From: Topomyia yanbarensis
Taxonomy: Eukaryota; Arthropoda; Insecta; Diptera; Culicidae
Length of the DNA: 64,000 nt
Assembly: GCF_030247195.1 (NCBI RefSeq)
Contig: NC_080672.1
Span: forward strand, 372,442,166-372,506,165
Direction: 5' to 3'
A program made the translations under genes and the position numbers. The notes beneath the pieces were generated by a model. It ran no database searches and was not told the origin of the DNA. It worked only from the letters and a program-made list of their open reading frames with translations. This document shows positions 23,858-33,993 of the stretch, piece after piece. Position 1 is the stretch's first letter, and every line of letters starts with the position of its first letter.

Positions 23858-24211
23858 TTAGGCGTTATTATACAGTTCTTTGAGTTCTTCTGACATTTTG
23901 TTGTACTGTTCAGTGGATATGTAGCATAAATTTAATTTTGTGATATTTTTATCATTTTGTTCAACTGCCCAGTTATATAACTCTCGGGGAGTTATATTTC
24001 CATAGTCGCTAGCAAGACTGGCTCTTTTTGCGATTCGCTTGAGAGTGCCACCAACAGCATCACAGGGTCCTTTTCCATAATATGTTGCTAAAAAGTGCCA
24101 TTCTGCGCTTAATTCATACTGGAATCTACACAAGCTTGCGAAGTTTTTCTTATTTTGTATTGTGTTGCTGCTCAATTGTTTCATAAAATTTATCATTTTT
24201 GAGATGAACAA
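23858..24211 (-). CDS. 117-aa element-borne ORF with GKGPCDAVGGTLKR motif
   Basis: The frame is intact, with an ATG start 5' of residues MFISKMINFMKQLSS. The centre holds EWHFLATYYGKGPCDAVGG and then TLKRIAKRASL. I recall closely similar H-F-x-A-T-x-x-G-K-G-x-C-D-G-x-G-x-T-x-K-R segments in uncharacterised, transposon-associated insect and cnidarian proteins. That link is from memory and not verified. The length suggests a C-terminal portion of a larger protein. It sits between the arms of the 22940-24955 foldback, so it is either the element's own degenerate gene or a captured piece. Confidence 0.5.
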   Translation of the reverse strand: MFISKMINFMKQLSSNTIQNKKNFASLCRFQYELSAEWHFLATYYGKGPCDAVGGTLKRIAKRASLASDYGNITPRELYNWAVEQNDKNITKLNLCYISTEQYNKMSEELKELYNNA

Positions 24212-24480
24212 CTAAACTACAGTCTTCCAGTATTCTAGTCTTCATTCAAGTTAGTTAATTCCAAATTCGTTACTGTTACTTTTTGTATGTATCAGGCAAC
24301 TAGCAGTTGGGAAAATGGATTCTGAGATGATTATGACTTTCGATGGTTTAGTTTTCGATAAAAAAATACTGAAAAAAAAATTCAGTTTGGACAAGAATAT
24401 TTTTTTTCAAATAACTTTATTTCCTTGAAAGTACCCAACTTGAATTTTTGACGGTAGGTAGGGAACATAATTACCTATCT

Positions 24481-24535
24481 CGGAGGAGAATGACCCTTAG
24501 GGTTAAATCCTCTATAATAAAACACATCTAACATC
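24481..24535 (+). mobile_element. 55-bp SINE tail fragment with 13-bp TSD
   Basis: gagaatgacccttagggtta...cctctataata matches the 3' end of the SINE at 55628-55770 (gagaatgaccctaagctta...cctctatctata). It is flanked by a perfect 13-bp direct repeat, taattacctatct (24468-24480, 24536-24548). This is a severely 5'-truncated retroposition into the arm of the foldback. Confidence 0.7.
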
Positions 24536-25027
24536 TAATTACCTATCTTGGAACAAAATTTCATCCAGATTAAAAATGGGGTTTTCTTGTAAATCAACTT
24601 TAAATTTTTAAAATCTATTTTTTTCAGTGTAGGTTGATGAAGAATGTTTTCAATATTTTTATTCAAAAATATGACTAATTTTGTGAAAATCACTCCTATA
24701 ACATTTTTTTGTAGGATTTGTCATTTTTAGACTTTAGCCATTTCAAAAAAATGGTAAAAAAAGTTTGACCCTTTTCAAAAGACAGTCTAGATCTTTTTTG
24801 GAAAAACAAAGTATGCAAAGTGGCTTTTTGTGACAAAGTTCTCATGTACAGAAAGTTTCATTGAAATCTGCGAGGGTGCTGCCAACATTTGTTCGAGTTA
24901 GCGCGAAATTCGTGAAGATCAAATGCGTTTTCTCCAAAAATGAATAAAACTTTAAGGTTTTCACAATACAGTTTCAAAAATACTCAAAGTAGTAGGGAAA
25001 AAAATGTAGGTTAAACATTGTATGCAA

Positions 25028-27205
25028 GCTGAGGAATTCCACGAAGATCCGTCCGAAAATCTTTAAAATCGTGACCGACCATCTTAGATTCCAATGAAAC
25101 TTTACACGTTTCACCGTCATGCAAGACTAAATATTTTCCACAGGTAATAAGATTATTTTGACTCAAGAGCAACTTTTCAAAAGGGCGTAAACGTTTCTAC
25201 GTGCATGAATTTCAAATTTTTTTTTGTTCGATTACTGTATTTTATACAGCAAAACTATCTGAGAACTAGTTACAGGGAATGAATACTTCTGTCTGAAAAA
25301 ATATACACTGAAAAAAATGTCATTTTTCAAAAAAAAAATATATGATAAAAATTTAAATTGCGAAAAAACCCATTTTTTTAAATTTTTTATATTTTGTTAC
25401 CAAAAACCTAAAGAGAAAAGAAACATTTTGAATGTGATTGCATGATGGAGAAAAAATCGGTAAAAAAGTTTTCCTAACAATTACTTCGTACATTTTTTTA
25501 AATTTCATACTAATAGACATACAAAATTGTAATTCGATTACAGCATATAATGCTAAGCACAATTTAAATCAAAATGCATTTTGCTCCTTCAAAACAATTC
25601 GTGTAATTATGCTCTTTTTAAAAGTTATTCGCGTTACCCCATCATAAAATGTCAAAAATTTAATGTTAATCGTTTTAAAGACGTAAAAGCAACTTTTTTA
25701 GTGTATTTGGATCATGGAGAAGCTTTCAATAAAAAAGTTTTCCTAACAACAACTTTTGACATATTTTTATAATTCTTACTATTTGCAGTCAAAAATACAA
25801 TTTTCTTTTTGAATATGATTCTAAACGCCATTTTAAATCGAAATGCTCTTAACAAAAAAATTCTAAAATGTAGTAGTTCTCGAGATATTTTAACTTTTGT
25901 TTTAACAACACAATTATTTTGATTTATTACGACCTTTTCATAAGTTAGTCGCGTTTCTCCATCAACGATAATAGGTTTTTCAAAAGGCCCGTAAACTTTC
26001 CTGTAACTTTCTCTTTGACATCATTTTAAAGTTACATGAAAACAACCAACATATGATTCAGCTATATAGTTTAATAAACAGACCCTATGGTTGAAATATA
26101 TTTTGGTTGCTTTCATGTAACTTTCAAATGGTTTACAATATCGCCTTGAAGTCAAAGAGAAAGTTGCACGAAAGTTTACGGGACTTTTGAAAAACCTATT
26201 ACTGTTGATGGAGAAACGCGACTAACTTATGAAAAGGTCGTAATAAAGCAAAATAATTGTGTTATTAAAACAAAAGTTAAAATATCTCGAGAACTAATAC
26301 TTTTCAGAAAATTTTTGTTAAGAGCATTTCGATTTAAAATGGCGTTTGGAATCATATTCGAAAAGAAAATTGTATTTTTGACTGCAAATAGTAAGAATTA
26401 TAAAAAATGTCAAAAGTTGTTGTTAGGAAAACTTTTTTATTGAAAGCTTCTCCATGATACAAATACACTAAAAAGGTTGCTTTTACGTCTTTAAAACGAT
26501 AAACATTAAATGTTTGTCATTTTTTGATGGGGCAACGCGAATAACTTTTAAAAAGAGCATAATTACACGAATTAATTGTTTTTGAAGTAGCAAAATTTCA
26601 AATATCTCGAAAACTATCGCATTTTGGAAGATTTTTGTTAAATGCATTTTCATTTTAAATGATGCTTAGAATTATATTCTGTAATAAAATTACAATTTTA
26701 TATGTCAATTAGTATGAAATTTAAAAACATGTACGAAGTTATTGTTAGAAAAACTTTTTTACCGATTTTTTCTCCATCATGCAATCACAATCAAAATGTT
26801 TCTTTTCCCTTTAGGTTTTTGGTAACAAAATATAAAAATTTTTAAAAAAATGGGTTTTTTCGCAATTTAAATTTTTATCATAAATTTTAGTTTTTTTGAA
26901 AAATGACACAACATTTTTTTCAGTGTATATTTTTTTCGGACAGAAGTATTCATTCCCTGTAACTAGTTCTCAGATAGTTTTGCTGTATAAAATACAGTAA
27001 TCGAACAAAAAAAAATTGAAATTCATACGCGTAGAAACGTTTACGCCCTTTTGAAAAATTACTCTTGTATCAAAATATTCAAATTACCAGAGAATATCAG
27101 GGAGATTCATACAGCGAACACACCTGCAAAGTTTCGTTCGAATCGACGATGGTCATATTTTGCGGTCGGCCGGTTTCTCATGGAATCCCTCAGCTGTTGG
27201 TGCAA
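25028..27205. repeat. 2.2-kb inverted repeat (arms about 1 kb, centre near 26075)
   Basis: Left-arm blocks reappear inverted throughout: gctgaggaattcca (25028) against tggaatccctcagc (27181), tcaaaagggcgtaaacg, tagttacagggaatgaatac, gcgaaaaaaccca, and ggtttttcaaaag near the centre. The loop is only about 80-120 bp. Arm identity by eye is high. Frames such as 25353-25647 and 27051-27371 are shadows of the arms. It is probably a foldback transposon; no TSD was resolved. Confidence 0.7.
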
Positions 27206-28296
27206 TCCACAATTTTTTCGAATTTTGGATCTGTCACGTTACAAGTTGTTTGCTTTTCATTACTTCACAATAAAAAAAGCATTAATCCATATTAATATCA
27301 AATTTTCAAGCAATATCATCAAATTTAAATTAGATTACGATGGAAAAATGTTGTACCAGGCAAACAGTTGAAAATGTGTATTTTGTTTACCTTTCTATCT
27401 CCTTACGGTTTTCTAGTCCTTTTCAGGTCATGCAAGAAGCATCAACAAACTTTTATAAATGACAGACATGGATTTTTTTTTCTGGGCTCACCACTCATAT
27501 TGTTTAATATTTGAGGTTATATACATATGGAAAAAAACAGTTTGACGCAAAATTTCATAATTTTTTTTCTGTGGTTGCCATTTTTGGAGCCATGACCGTA
27601 TACTTTTCATAATATTACCATAGCTGAGAAACAGCTGGCGGTCCGAATGGTCGCGCTTCCCCGTACATAACAATCTCGCGTAAAGTGCTCACAGCAAACA
27701 ATGTCGTAATATGGTCTTGGGTCGAACGAAGATCACAAATGGCCCATTTTGAGAGATCTGGGGAGCGTTCGGAACAGGGGGGGGGGGTGTCTTAAATGTG
27801 TTAAGAGAGATAAAAACCACTAACTAATGTTTAAATTGGCGTCCAACGACGAACCGATTCAGCTTATACAGCTGGCTATTGTTTAATCCTTACGCGCGAG
27901 CAGAAGTTTGAGGAATGTGGCCTTGAGAAAAGACACAAAGCAACACCGAGGCAAGCGTCTAATCGCACACCGCACAGAAATAAAAACACACCCGAACTGT
28001 CTGAGAGTTACGGTACGAATGCGAGAAAAATCATTATGTGGAAATTCATTCTCGTACGTTAAGTAAGGCTCGATTATTATTCCAGCAAAAGTTTCAACTT
28101 TGGAAAATTCCGGGGAAGCTTAACAAATTTGTAATGAAAATTCTAAATACACAAATACAAATCTGGAAAGTAAAAGTGTCTACATATAATGACAGTTACG
28201 ATAATAGATAATTCGGAACAGATAACAATGTCCGGTTACATACAGATGCGCCGAATTTTACAAATTTCATTCCTTTCATTTCCATGTTCTCCCTAG
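27206..28296. other. Unique AT-rich DNA, no gene recognised
   Basis: Contains a run of ten G at 27778-27787 and a moderately GC-rich patch at 27600-28030. No exon or repeat is recognised. Confidence 0.35.
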
Positions 28297-28432
28297 CCGA
28301 AAATGGCAATCCCTCCAAAGTTACAATTCACGTTGCTCTAAATATAAAGTCAGCGGAAACCATTGAAGAAGAAAAAGAGCGGATGAAAGGGTATAAATTC
28401 GCAATGAAAGCGATACTAACACTAACAAACAG
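28297..28432 (+). CDS. Candidate internal exon, 136 nt
   Basis: It is preceded by a pyrimidine tract and ccctag and followed by ag|gtaggt, so both splice sites are good. One frame is open throughout (44 codons from base 28299), reading ENGNPSKVTIHVALNIKS and then an EEEKERMKGYKFAMKA helix-like segment; the two other frames have stops. It ends with two bases of a split codon. It is phase-compatible with an acceptor at 29317. I do not recognise the protein. Confidence 0.3.
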
Positions 28433-29316
28433 GTAGGTGTTTCTAGCAGATACGTGGCCGTTGTATTCACGTAAGTGAGTAGGAATCATTCGCGCAATCC
28501 GCGGAATTGATATAGGCCACGCCTTTTTAGTGCAATTTGGACATTAAATTTTCCTGCAAAGAAAATGAAAAAAATTGCAATTCGTATAGCAAAACATGCT
28601 CAGCAAAACTGAAGTGAACATTTACTAGTTTGCGGATCTAGTTTGGGAACCTGGTCTGATTATTTTCGCATTGGATCGTGGTAGAACTTTCTTTATATAT
28701 AACTGTTTTTAGAAAATATAATATAATATAATACTATGTTTCACATGTAAATTAAAACCACAGATCTACAATTAACAATCGTGCACTGGAAACAAATATC
28801 TTACATTGTTGATGACTGCATTCAGTTCATGGTCGGAAAACTAATCAAACCATAATGCCATACAAGATGATGAGAAAGTCAAGAATTTTTCAATTTGTCA
28901 CTCTTTCACCAGGCGAACTGTCATGATATTGATAGTGAAAGGAAACAACATCGTTTCATTTTCGCATTTCGAGTTTCACAATGTTGTAATGATGTAGTAA
29001 ACTGCATGAAATTATGTTGACCGCCAATGCGTTATTATATGTACAATAATGTTGTCATAGTGATTGAAATGACAAAACCATTCACGATTGCACCTTTTTA
29101 AATGTTTTTAATAACGGTTTTGTGAAATTGGACAGTAAAATCGTAAAACATACGAGGGTGATAATACCAATAGATTAAAATTCTAACCATTAGCAGTATC
29201 AGCTTTTCAAAGACGTTCACCGTCAGCGAGCGGTATTTCTACTAAAACAAGTCGTTGTTGTTGAAAATCTCTGACATGAATCGAACATCTTTTCCTTCTC
29301 TGCATTACCTTCCCAG
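28433..29316. other. Possible intron, nothing recognised
   Basis: AT-rich unique DNA between two candidate exons. A short ataatataatat tract lies near 28720. No repeat was identified. Confidence 0.3.
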
Positions 29317-29435
29317 CGGCAGTTCCTTCAATGGAAGTTGCAAGCAAGGTGCACCAAACTCAGCTACCGAGTGATTTCTCAGTGCCCGAGGAGCCTGTTT
29401 TGACCGGCAGTGAACGGATTCGATGCAAATTCTAA
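29317..29435 (+). CDS. Candidate terminal exon
   Basis: The acceptor ttttccttctctgca...cccag ends at 29316. Joined in phase to the 28297-28432 exon it reads S then GSSFNGSCKQGAPNSATE and stops at 29374. In another phase it reads AVPSMEVASKVHQTQLPS... and stops at 29435. All three frames are initially open, so the exon is supported by its splice site only. Confidence 0.25.
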
Positions 29436-29879
29436 TTGCCATCATTATAGTGTGTTCAATTACAAAAAGTGCTCATGCCAATCGAAGGAAAAGGAAGCAA
29501 CTTGTTTTATTTTATTCAAACCAATTAACCCCCGAGCAGGGTAGCACTTTTCAAACACACACACATGTGCACAGACGAAAACACTGAAATATATGCAATC
29601 GATGCATATCGTATACATAAAATTACGATACTTTATAAAGACACACTAATGCTGGTTATGTAGCCAGTACTATAGGTAGAATGCTAAAAAGCCAAACAAA
29701 AAAGGGCCAGCCATAAATATAAAACACATCAACAGCCATGCACGGCAATTAATTCAGAACAATTATCCGGCAATTAATATAAATTAACAAGAAATACTAC
29801 AATTCAAGGTGTTGTACTCATACAATGAATTCAGCAATTGCATCTTAATTCTGCAATTATCCTGCGTTGCCGTTGCTTC
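29436..29879. other. Unique DNA, nothing recognised
   Basis: Follows the candidate terminal exon and could be its 3'UTR. No clear polyadenylation cluster stands out; no repeat was identified. Confidence 0.3.
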
Positions 29880-30676
29880 CCACTAGTAGAGTACATATAC
29901 ATACTTTTCCGATCGACTAGACCCCGGTGGGAAACACTACTACTATGTGGTACCTATTTAGTCAGCGATCCAAATTAACACGCACGCAGCTCTAGCAGGA
30001 GAACGGTTTTCGCAAAAAAAAATTCACTTTACATTGCATTTGCACCGGTGAACAATGTTTCTTGGAAGTTCAAATTAGACGGCGCAGTTCAAGTTCTGCG
30101 CTACCGATGCTAGATGCGGTTCGAAGCGTGTGAATATATGGCGAAATTTTAACCCTGACGATCACACGACCGACTTGCTTTAATTTGTTTGCTCCCCAAC
30201 CGTTTCGGTGGCTTCCTTTTGACACGCAGACAAACTTAATTTTCCTCAGGTATTTTTTTTGCGTGTGATAACGACATGTAACACACCAATCCCCGTCAAC
30301 CGGGTGCACCGAATAATTACACCCTTCTCTCGGGTTTGCAATTACCGAAGGCACTCCTTTGCCCGCGTGTGGTTCACCCCATCTCTCTCTCTCTCGGTGT
30401 CGGTTCGGGTAGCGCAAACCAAAGACCCCTCCCCGGCGCGCGGGCATACGACGGCTGCTGCGATCAATTTCTTGCTCACTTATCAATAGCCTAGCTACCG
30501 GATAATTGCAGGTTTCTCGCTAGCGCGCTGTCTCCTCCGAGAAACTGAGGCATTCAGCGCTTGACATCAGCAGCGCACGAAGGCTAAATTGCATACCGTG
30601 ATCTAGGCTGCTCGGTGACGATCGACGACGACGACCGCGGTCACAACGATGATGATGGTGATGGTGGTGATTACGG
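29880..30676. promoter_or_regulatory. GC-rich unique block with GAGA tract
   Basis: This is the most GC-rich part of the window, with ctctctctctctcgg at 30380-30396 (a GAGA-factor-type tract), cggcgcgcgggc at 30437, cgacgacgacgacc at 30625 and a gatgatgatggtgatgg low-complexity run. It carries overlapping 138-aa minus (30070-30486) and 76-aa plus frames without domains. It is probably promoter, UTR or exon sequence of an unidentified gene; orientation cannot be settled. Confidence 0.35.
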
Positions 30677-30866
30677 TTATGGGAGCGAATTAGAGGCGAT
30701 CACATCGGCGACGACGCTGGATAGGCGGTCGATTAGGCGCCGCCCTGGTTCGGTTTGACGACGTGAGAAAATGAACTTTGGTTGTGCGGGATAAATTGGT
30801 GGGTCATTTTGTAGCAATAGGCAAATTTCTTCGAATTGCTGGCAATTACTTTGTCCCACGGTGTCT
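30677..30866 (-). CDS. Candidate minus-strand exon, two open frames
   Basis: On the minus strand ttcttcttctaccag is a strong acceptor ending at 30867. The exon is then open in two frames. One reads DTVGQSNCQQFEEICLLLQN... for 62 codons to TAA at 30677. The other reads TPWDKVIASNSKKFAYCYK... and stops after about 43 codons. Codon choice looks coding-like, but the frame is undecided. No family is recognised. Confidence 0.3.
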
Positions 30867-30869
30867 CTG

Positions 30870-31132
30870 GTAGAAGAAGAATATTACTAAACAAAAATCA
30901 GTATAGCTGGAACTCTTACCAAAGGAAAGCTTATGCAGTTTGATAGAAACGTGTAAATTTCCATTGAATTTGATGTAACCAAAAGCATCCATCAATTATA
31001 ACGGAATATGTTATGATATGTGTGATATGAAAATTACTCAATTATAGCGTTATTAGGAAAATATGGCACCAAAAATACTGTAATTCGAACCGACAACCGG
31101 ATTAAACATTGCTCAAAAACACTTAATGCTAG
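30870..31132. other. AT-rich spacer
   Basis: Nothing recognised between the candidate exon and the reverse transcriptase remnant. Confidence 0.3.
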
Positions 31133-31513
31133 CTACATCAAATTAAAACATGTGTTAATGCAAATACAGGCGATTATTACATGATAATAATCATCGGCGA
31201 AACGATATGTCGGAAACACAAGCTCTTTGAGTTTCCTTATCAAGCCTTCGGCAAGAAGGTTCCATGAAAGTGGTGACAGCATACCACCTTGAGGACATTC
31301 TCGAAAATGCAGTTGTCGGTTGCTAAGCATTGCGTGTATCCAGTTCGTGATATATAAAGGTACTAGATGACCTTGTGCTGCTTCCAAAATGGATTTAAAA
31401 GGCATGTTGTCAAAAGCATTTTGAATGTCAAGGAGAACTTCTAGGCTTGGTTTATTCTGAGGAAAACCCTTTACAATGTTATAGACAACATTCCCAAGCA
31501 ACACTTGCAACAT
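31133..31513 (-). pseudogene. Non-LTR retrotransposon reverse transcriptase fragment
   Basis: The 126-codon frame contains ordered RT palm motifs: LLDIQNAFDNM (the catalytic Asp of motif A), then CPQGGMLSPLSWNLLAEGL (motif B, normally CPQGGVLSPLLWNL) and FADDYYHVI (the FADD catalytic box). Motif spacing is as in insect I/R1/LOA-type elements, which is my clade guess. It lacks the endonuclease, thumb and 3' region, so it is a dead fragment. Upstream minus-strand DNA up to about 32350 shows broken frames that may belong to the same element. Confidence 0.8.
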
Positions 31514-32370
31514 GTAATGGCCGCGGTTTGTGGCATAACCATAAACTTTTGCTGGTGCGCTTTTTAAGTTGCTAAATCAGTTGAATAATGGTTTATGTAC
31601 GCTTCTTTTCAACGAATTTTATCGTAGAAACTGCTAGTCAACAAGTGGTGCTGCTTGGGTTGTGTAACGGAGTGGTAGTGGACTTCTCCCGCTGATAACT
31701 ATTTTCCATTGCAAGAAGCAACTTCTCACCCAAGCTAATACCCCAAATGTTAAGATTGATTAAACGTTACACTAATTTGAGAAGAAAGAGGTTCAGATTG
31801 ATCGCTCTAAAGCTCTTTGTCTTTGAATTTTACAATTATTTCCCATAACGCTAATGGAATGTTTGCTGTTGCAAGAGTACAAACTGGAACTTTTTTTCCT
31901 ATTTGAAGTGTTTATATTCTTTTTGAAGAAGTAGAAATGGAATAATTCCATCTCTTCCCGGGGGCTTACGTAGTAACACTTTAAAACGCCCATTCGAGCG
32001 ACTCGTCGCAATTCTACGAGCAAATGGTCAAGAGTTAAATCTAATTGAAAATAACTCAGGGGCTCTCGTCGGTAATGGTTGGTGTATGAAGAAGTATTTC
32101 ATTTTTGTAAGATTCACTATTAAATGTTCAAATCGAACTGACATGAAAAACTCTCGATTTCGAAAGTAGCTTATGTAATCTCGTCTCGTCGAGACTTCAT
32201 ATATTTGGGAACTTCGCTCAGAAGATCGAAGAGTAAGCTTTGCGAGCCGATTTTAATGCTACCTACCATTTCTACGTCTGCGAAATCAAGCTCATCTACA
32301 TAACTTTTGAGTTTAGCAAGTTCGACATTCCTCTAGGAGCACGTATAACTCGAAGCGGATAAACCTCTTG
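31514..32370. other. Probable degraded retroelement flank
   Basis: Upstream of the RT fragment on the minus strand. No intact frame; the 76-aa minus frame at 31793-32023 is not recognised. Nothing else is identified. Confidence 0.3.
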
Positions 32371-32754
32371 TACGAAAAAAAAACATGAACAAAAGATCAC
32401 GATTTTGTGAACTGAACGATTTACGAAAATCGTGACCAAGTTCCTGAATTTGTGAATAATAATCCTCGAAATCATGAAAGTATTCGTGTTTTTAAAAAAA
32501 CTAGTTCGCCCCGTTTATACACATGGCGTTACATTCGATTGTTTGGTTTTGTTACTGTTGTTGTCCTCTTCACATGTTTAGTTTTGTTTTAATGATTCTT
32601 GTTCATGATTTCGGAATACACAGAAGACAGTCAAACGATGTTCATGATTACAGGAGCTTTTTCGCAATGTTTGTGATTTCTCATCACGCTACCGTGCTAT
32701 TTCATTCATGAGTTTATTATCGGATTTTTCTGTCTGACTGGCGGAATTTATGTT

Positions 32755-33110
32755 TATGATTCCAGGATCTTAGTCGCGATTTTCGTAAATTGTATTCACG
32801 TTATCATGATATTTTAGTCATGAGTAGAGTGACTCGTGTTCATGATTTCAGGATCTTAGTCACGATTTTTGATATTTTAATCACGAATAATGTGATTTAC
32901 GTTTGTGGTTTCAAAAATTTTGTCATAATTTCTATTCACGTTGTCATAATATCTTGGTCACGTGCAGAGATTTATATTTATTTCTGTTCATGATTTCAGG
33001 ATCTTAGTCACGATTTTTGATATTTTCGTCACGAGTTGTGTGATTTGTGTTCATGATTTCAGGATCTTAGTCACGATTTTCGTAATTTCTGTTCGCGTTA
33101 TCGCTAAATT
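32755..33110 (+). repeat. Degenerate minisatellite, gttcatgatttcaggatctt units
   Basis: gttcatgatttcaggatctt followed by agtcacgattttNg recurs near 32755, 32838, 32987 and 33047, with spacers containing cgttatcatgatattttagtca. Spacing is irregular (about 60-150 bp). This produces the short plus frames at 32523-32993. Confidence 0.55.
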
Positions 33111-33993
33111 TTATTCTTCAGCTTACTTTCAAATTTGACACGTAGAGTAATGTGACTCGTGTTAATGATATCAGCAGTTTTATCATGGTGTTCGTAAATT
33201 CTCTTTTCCTTATCGCGATCTGTTATTTTTTGGTTACTATCGGTTTTTTACTCGGAGTAACATGACAATTTGAACTGAATCATAAAAGTGTTACTGATTC
33301 GCGGTATCTTGTCCTGTCAACTATTTCACGAACACAATTTGTGGTGCACTGTTTTCGTTATCTGTCCAGATATCACACTGAACCTTGCGAAATGAATAAA
33401 GATGTTAGAGGCCCTAATAGTTTTCTTATATCTGCTGTTCGTAGCTATCATTGGTCGCTAGCAGCTGGACATTTCATGAAAATGTGCAGCGATCAAAAAT
33501 GATTCCACGAATAATACTTCAAATTATGTTAAATTGTTCTCGTGAAAATTTCATGACCATGAAATTGAAAATGACTAGGGATATCTTCTACATATCACTA
33601 GCACGCAAAATAGATCATAAATTATGTACAAAGAATCATGATCCAGTTTCATGATTTTGTGAACTATTCCACGAGCACGGATATTGTATCGTGAGTAATA
33701 TATTATCAATCATGAACCAGTTCACGAATACATGAATAATATTTTATCATTTCGTGAACTATTTCATGAGCACAAATAGTAGATTGTCAATTTTATACTA
33801 GATATCAAGTAGGGTGGATGTACCAATAGTCGCATACTTAAGGAAAACTTTTGCTAAAAAATCAATGAATAGATCTATGGGCAATGTTAATACATTAAAC
33901 GAAAGCTTTCAATCCCTACTTCATAGGAAAAATATGAAGATGGTTTAATAACCAATTTATGTATTCGAAACCGCTTGTACCACTATAGGAACA

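Larger units (their letters stand above)
22940..24955. mobile_element. Large foldback element carrying an ORF
   Basis: The left arm (about 22940-23440) is inverted against the right arm (about 24385-24955). Paired blocks include tttgacggtaggtaggga/tccctacctaccgtcaaa, gacaaatcc/ggatttgtc, gcatactttgttttt/aaaaacaaagtatgc and gaatttcgcgcta/tagcgcgaaattc. Between the arms lies a 117-codon minus-strand ORF. A SINE fragment has inserted in the right arm. The ends are diverged, so exact termini and TSD are not set. Confidence 0.6.

Noticed and set aside
25353..27371. Several 60-106 aa ORFs on both strands
   Set aside because: They mirror each other because they lie in the two arms of the 2.2-kb inverted repeat.
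30070..30486. 138-aa minus-strand ORF
   Set aside because: It is in a GC-rich block where stops are rare. There is no domain, composition is Arg-rich and irregular, and an opposing plus frame is also open.
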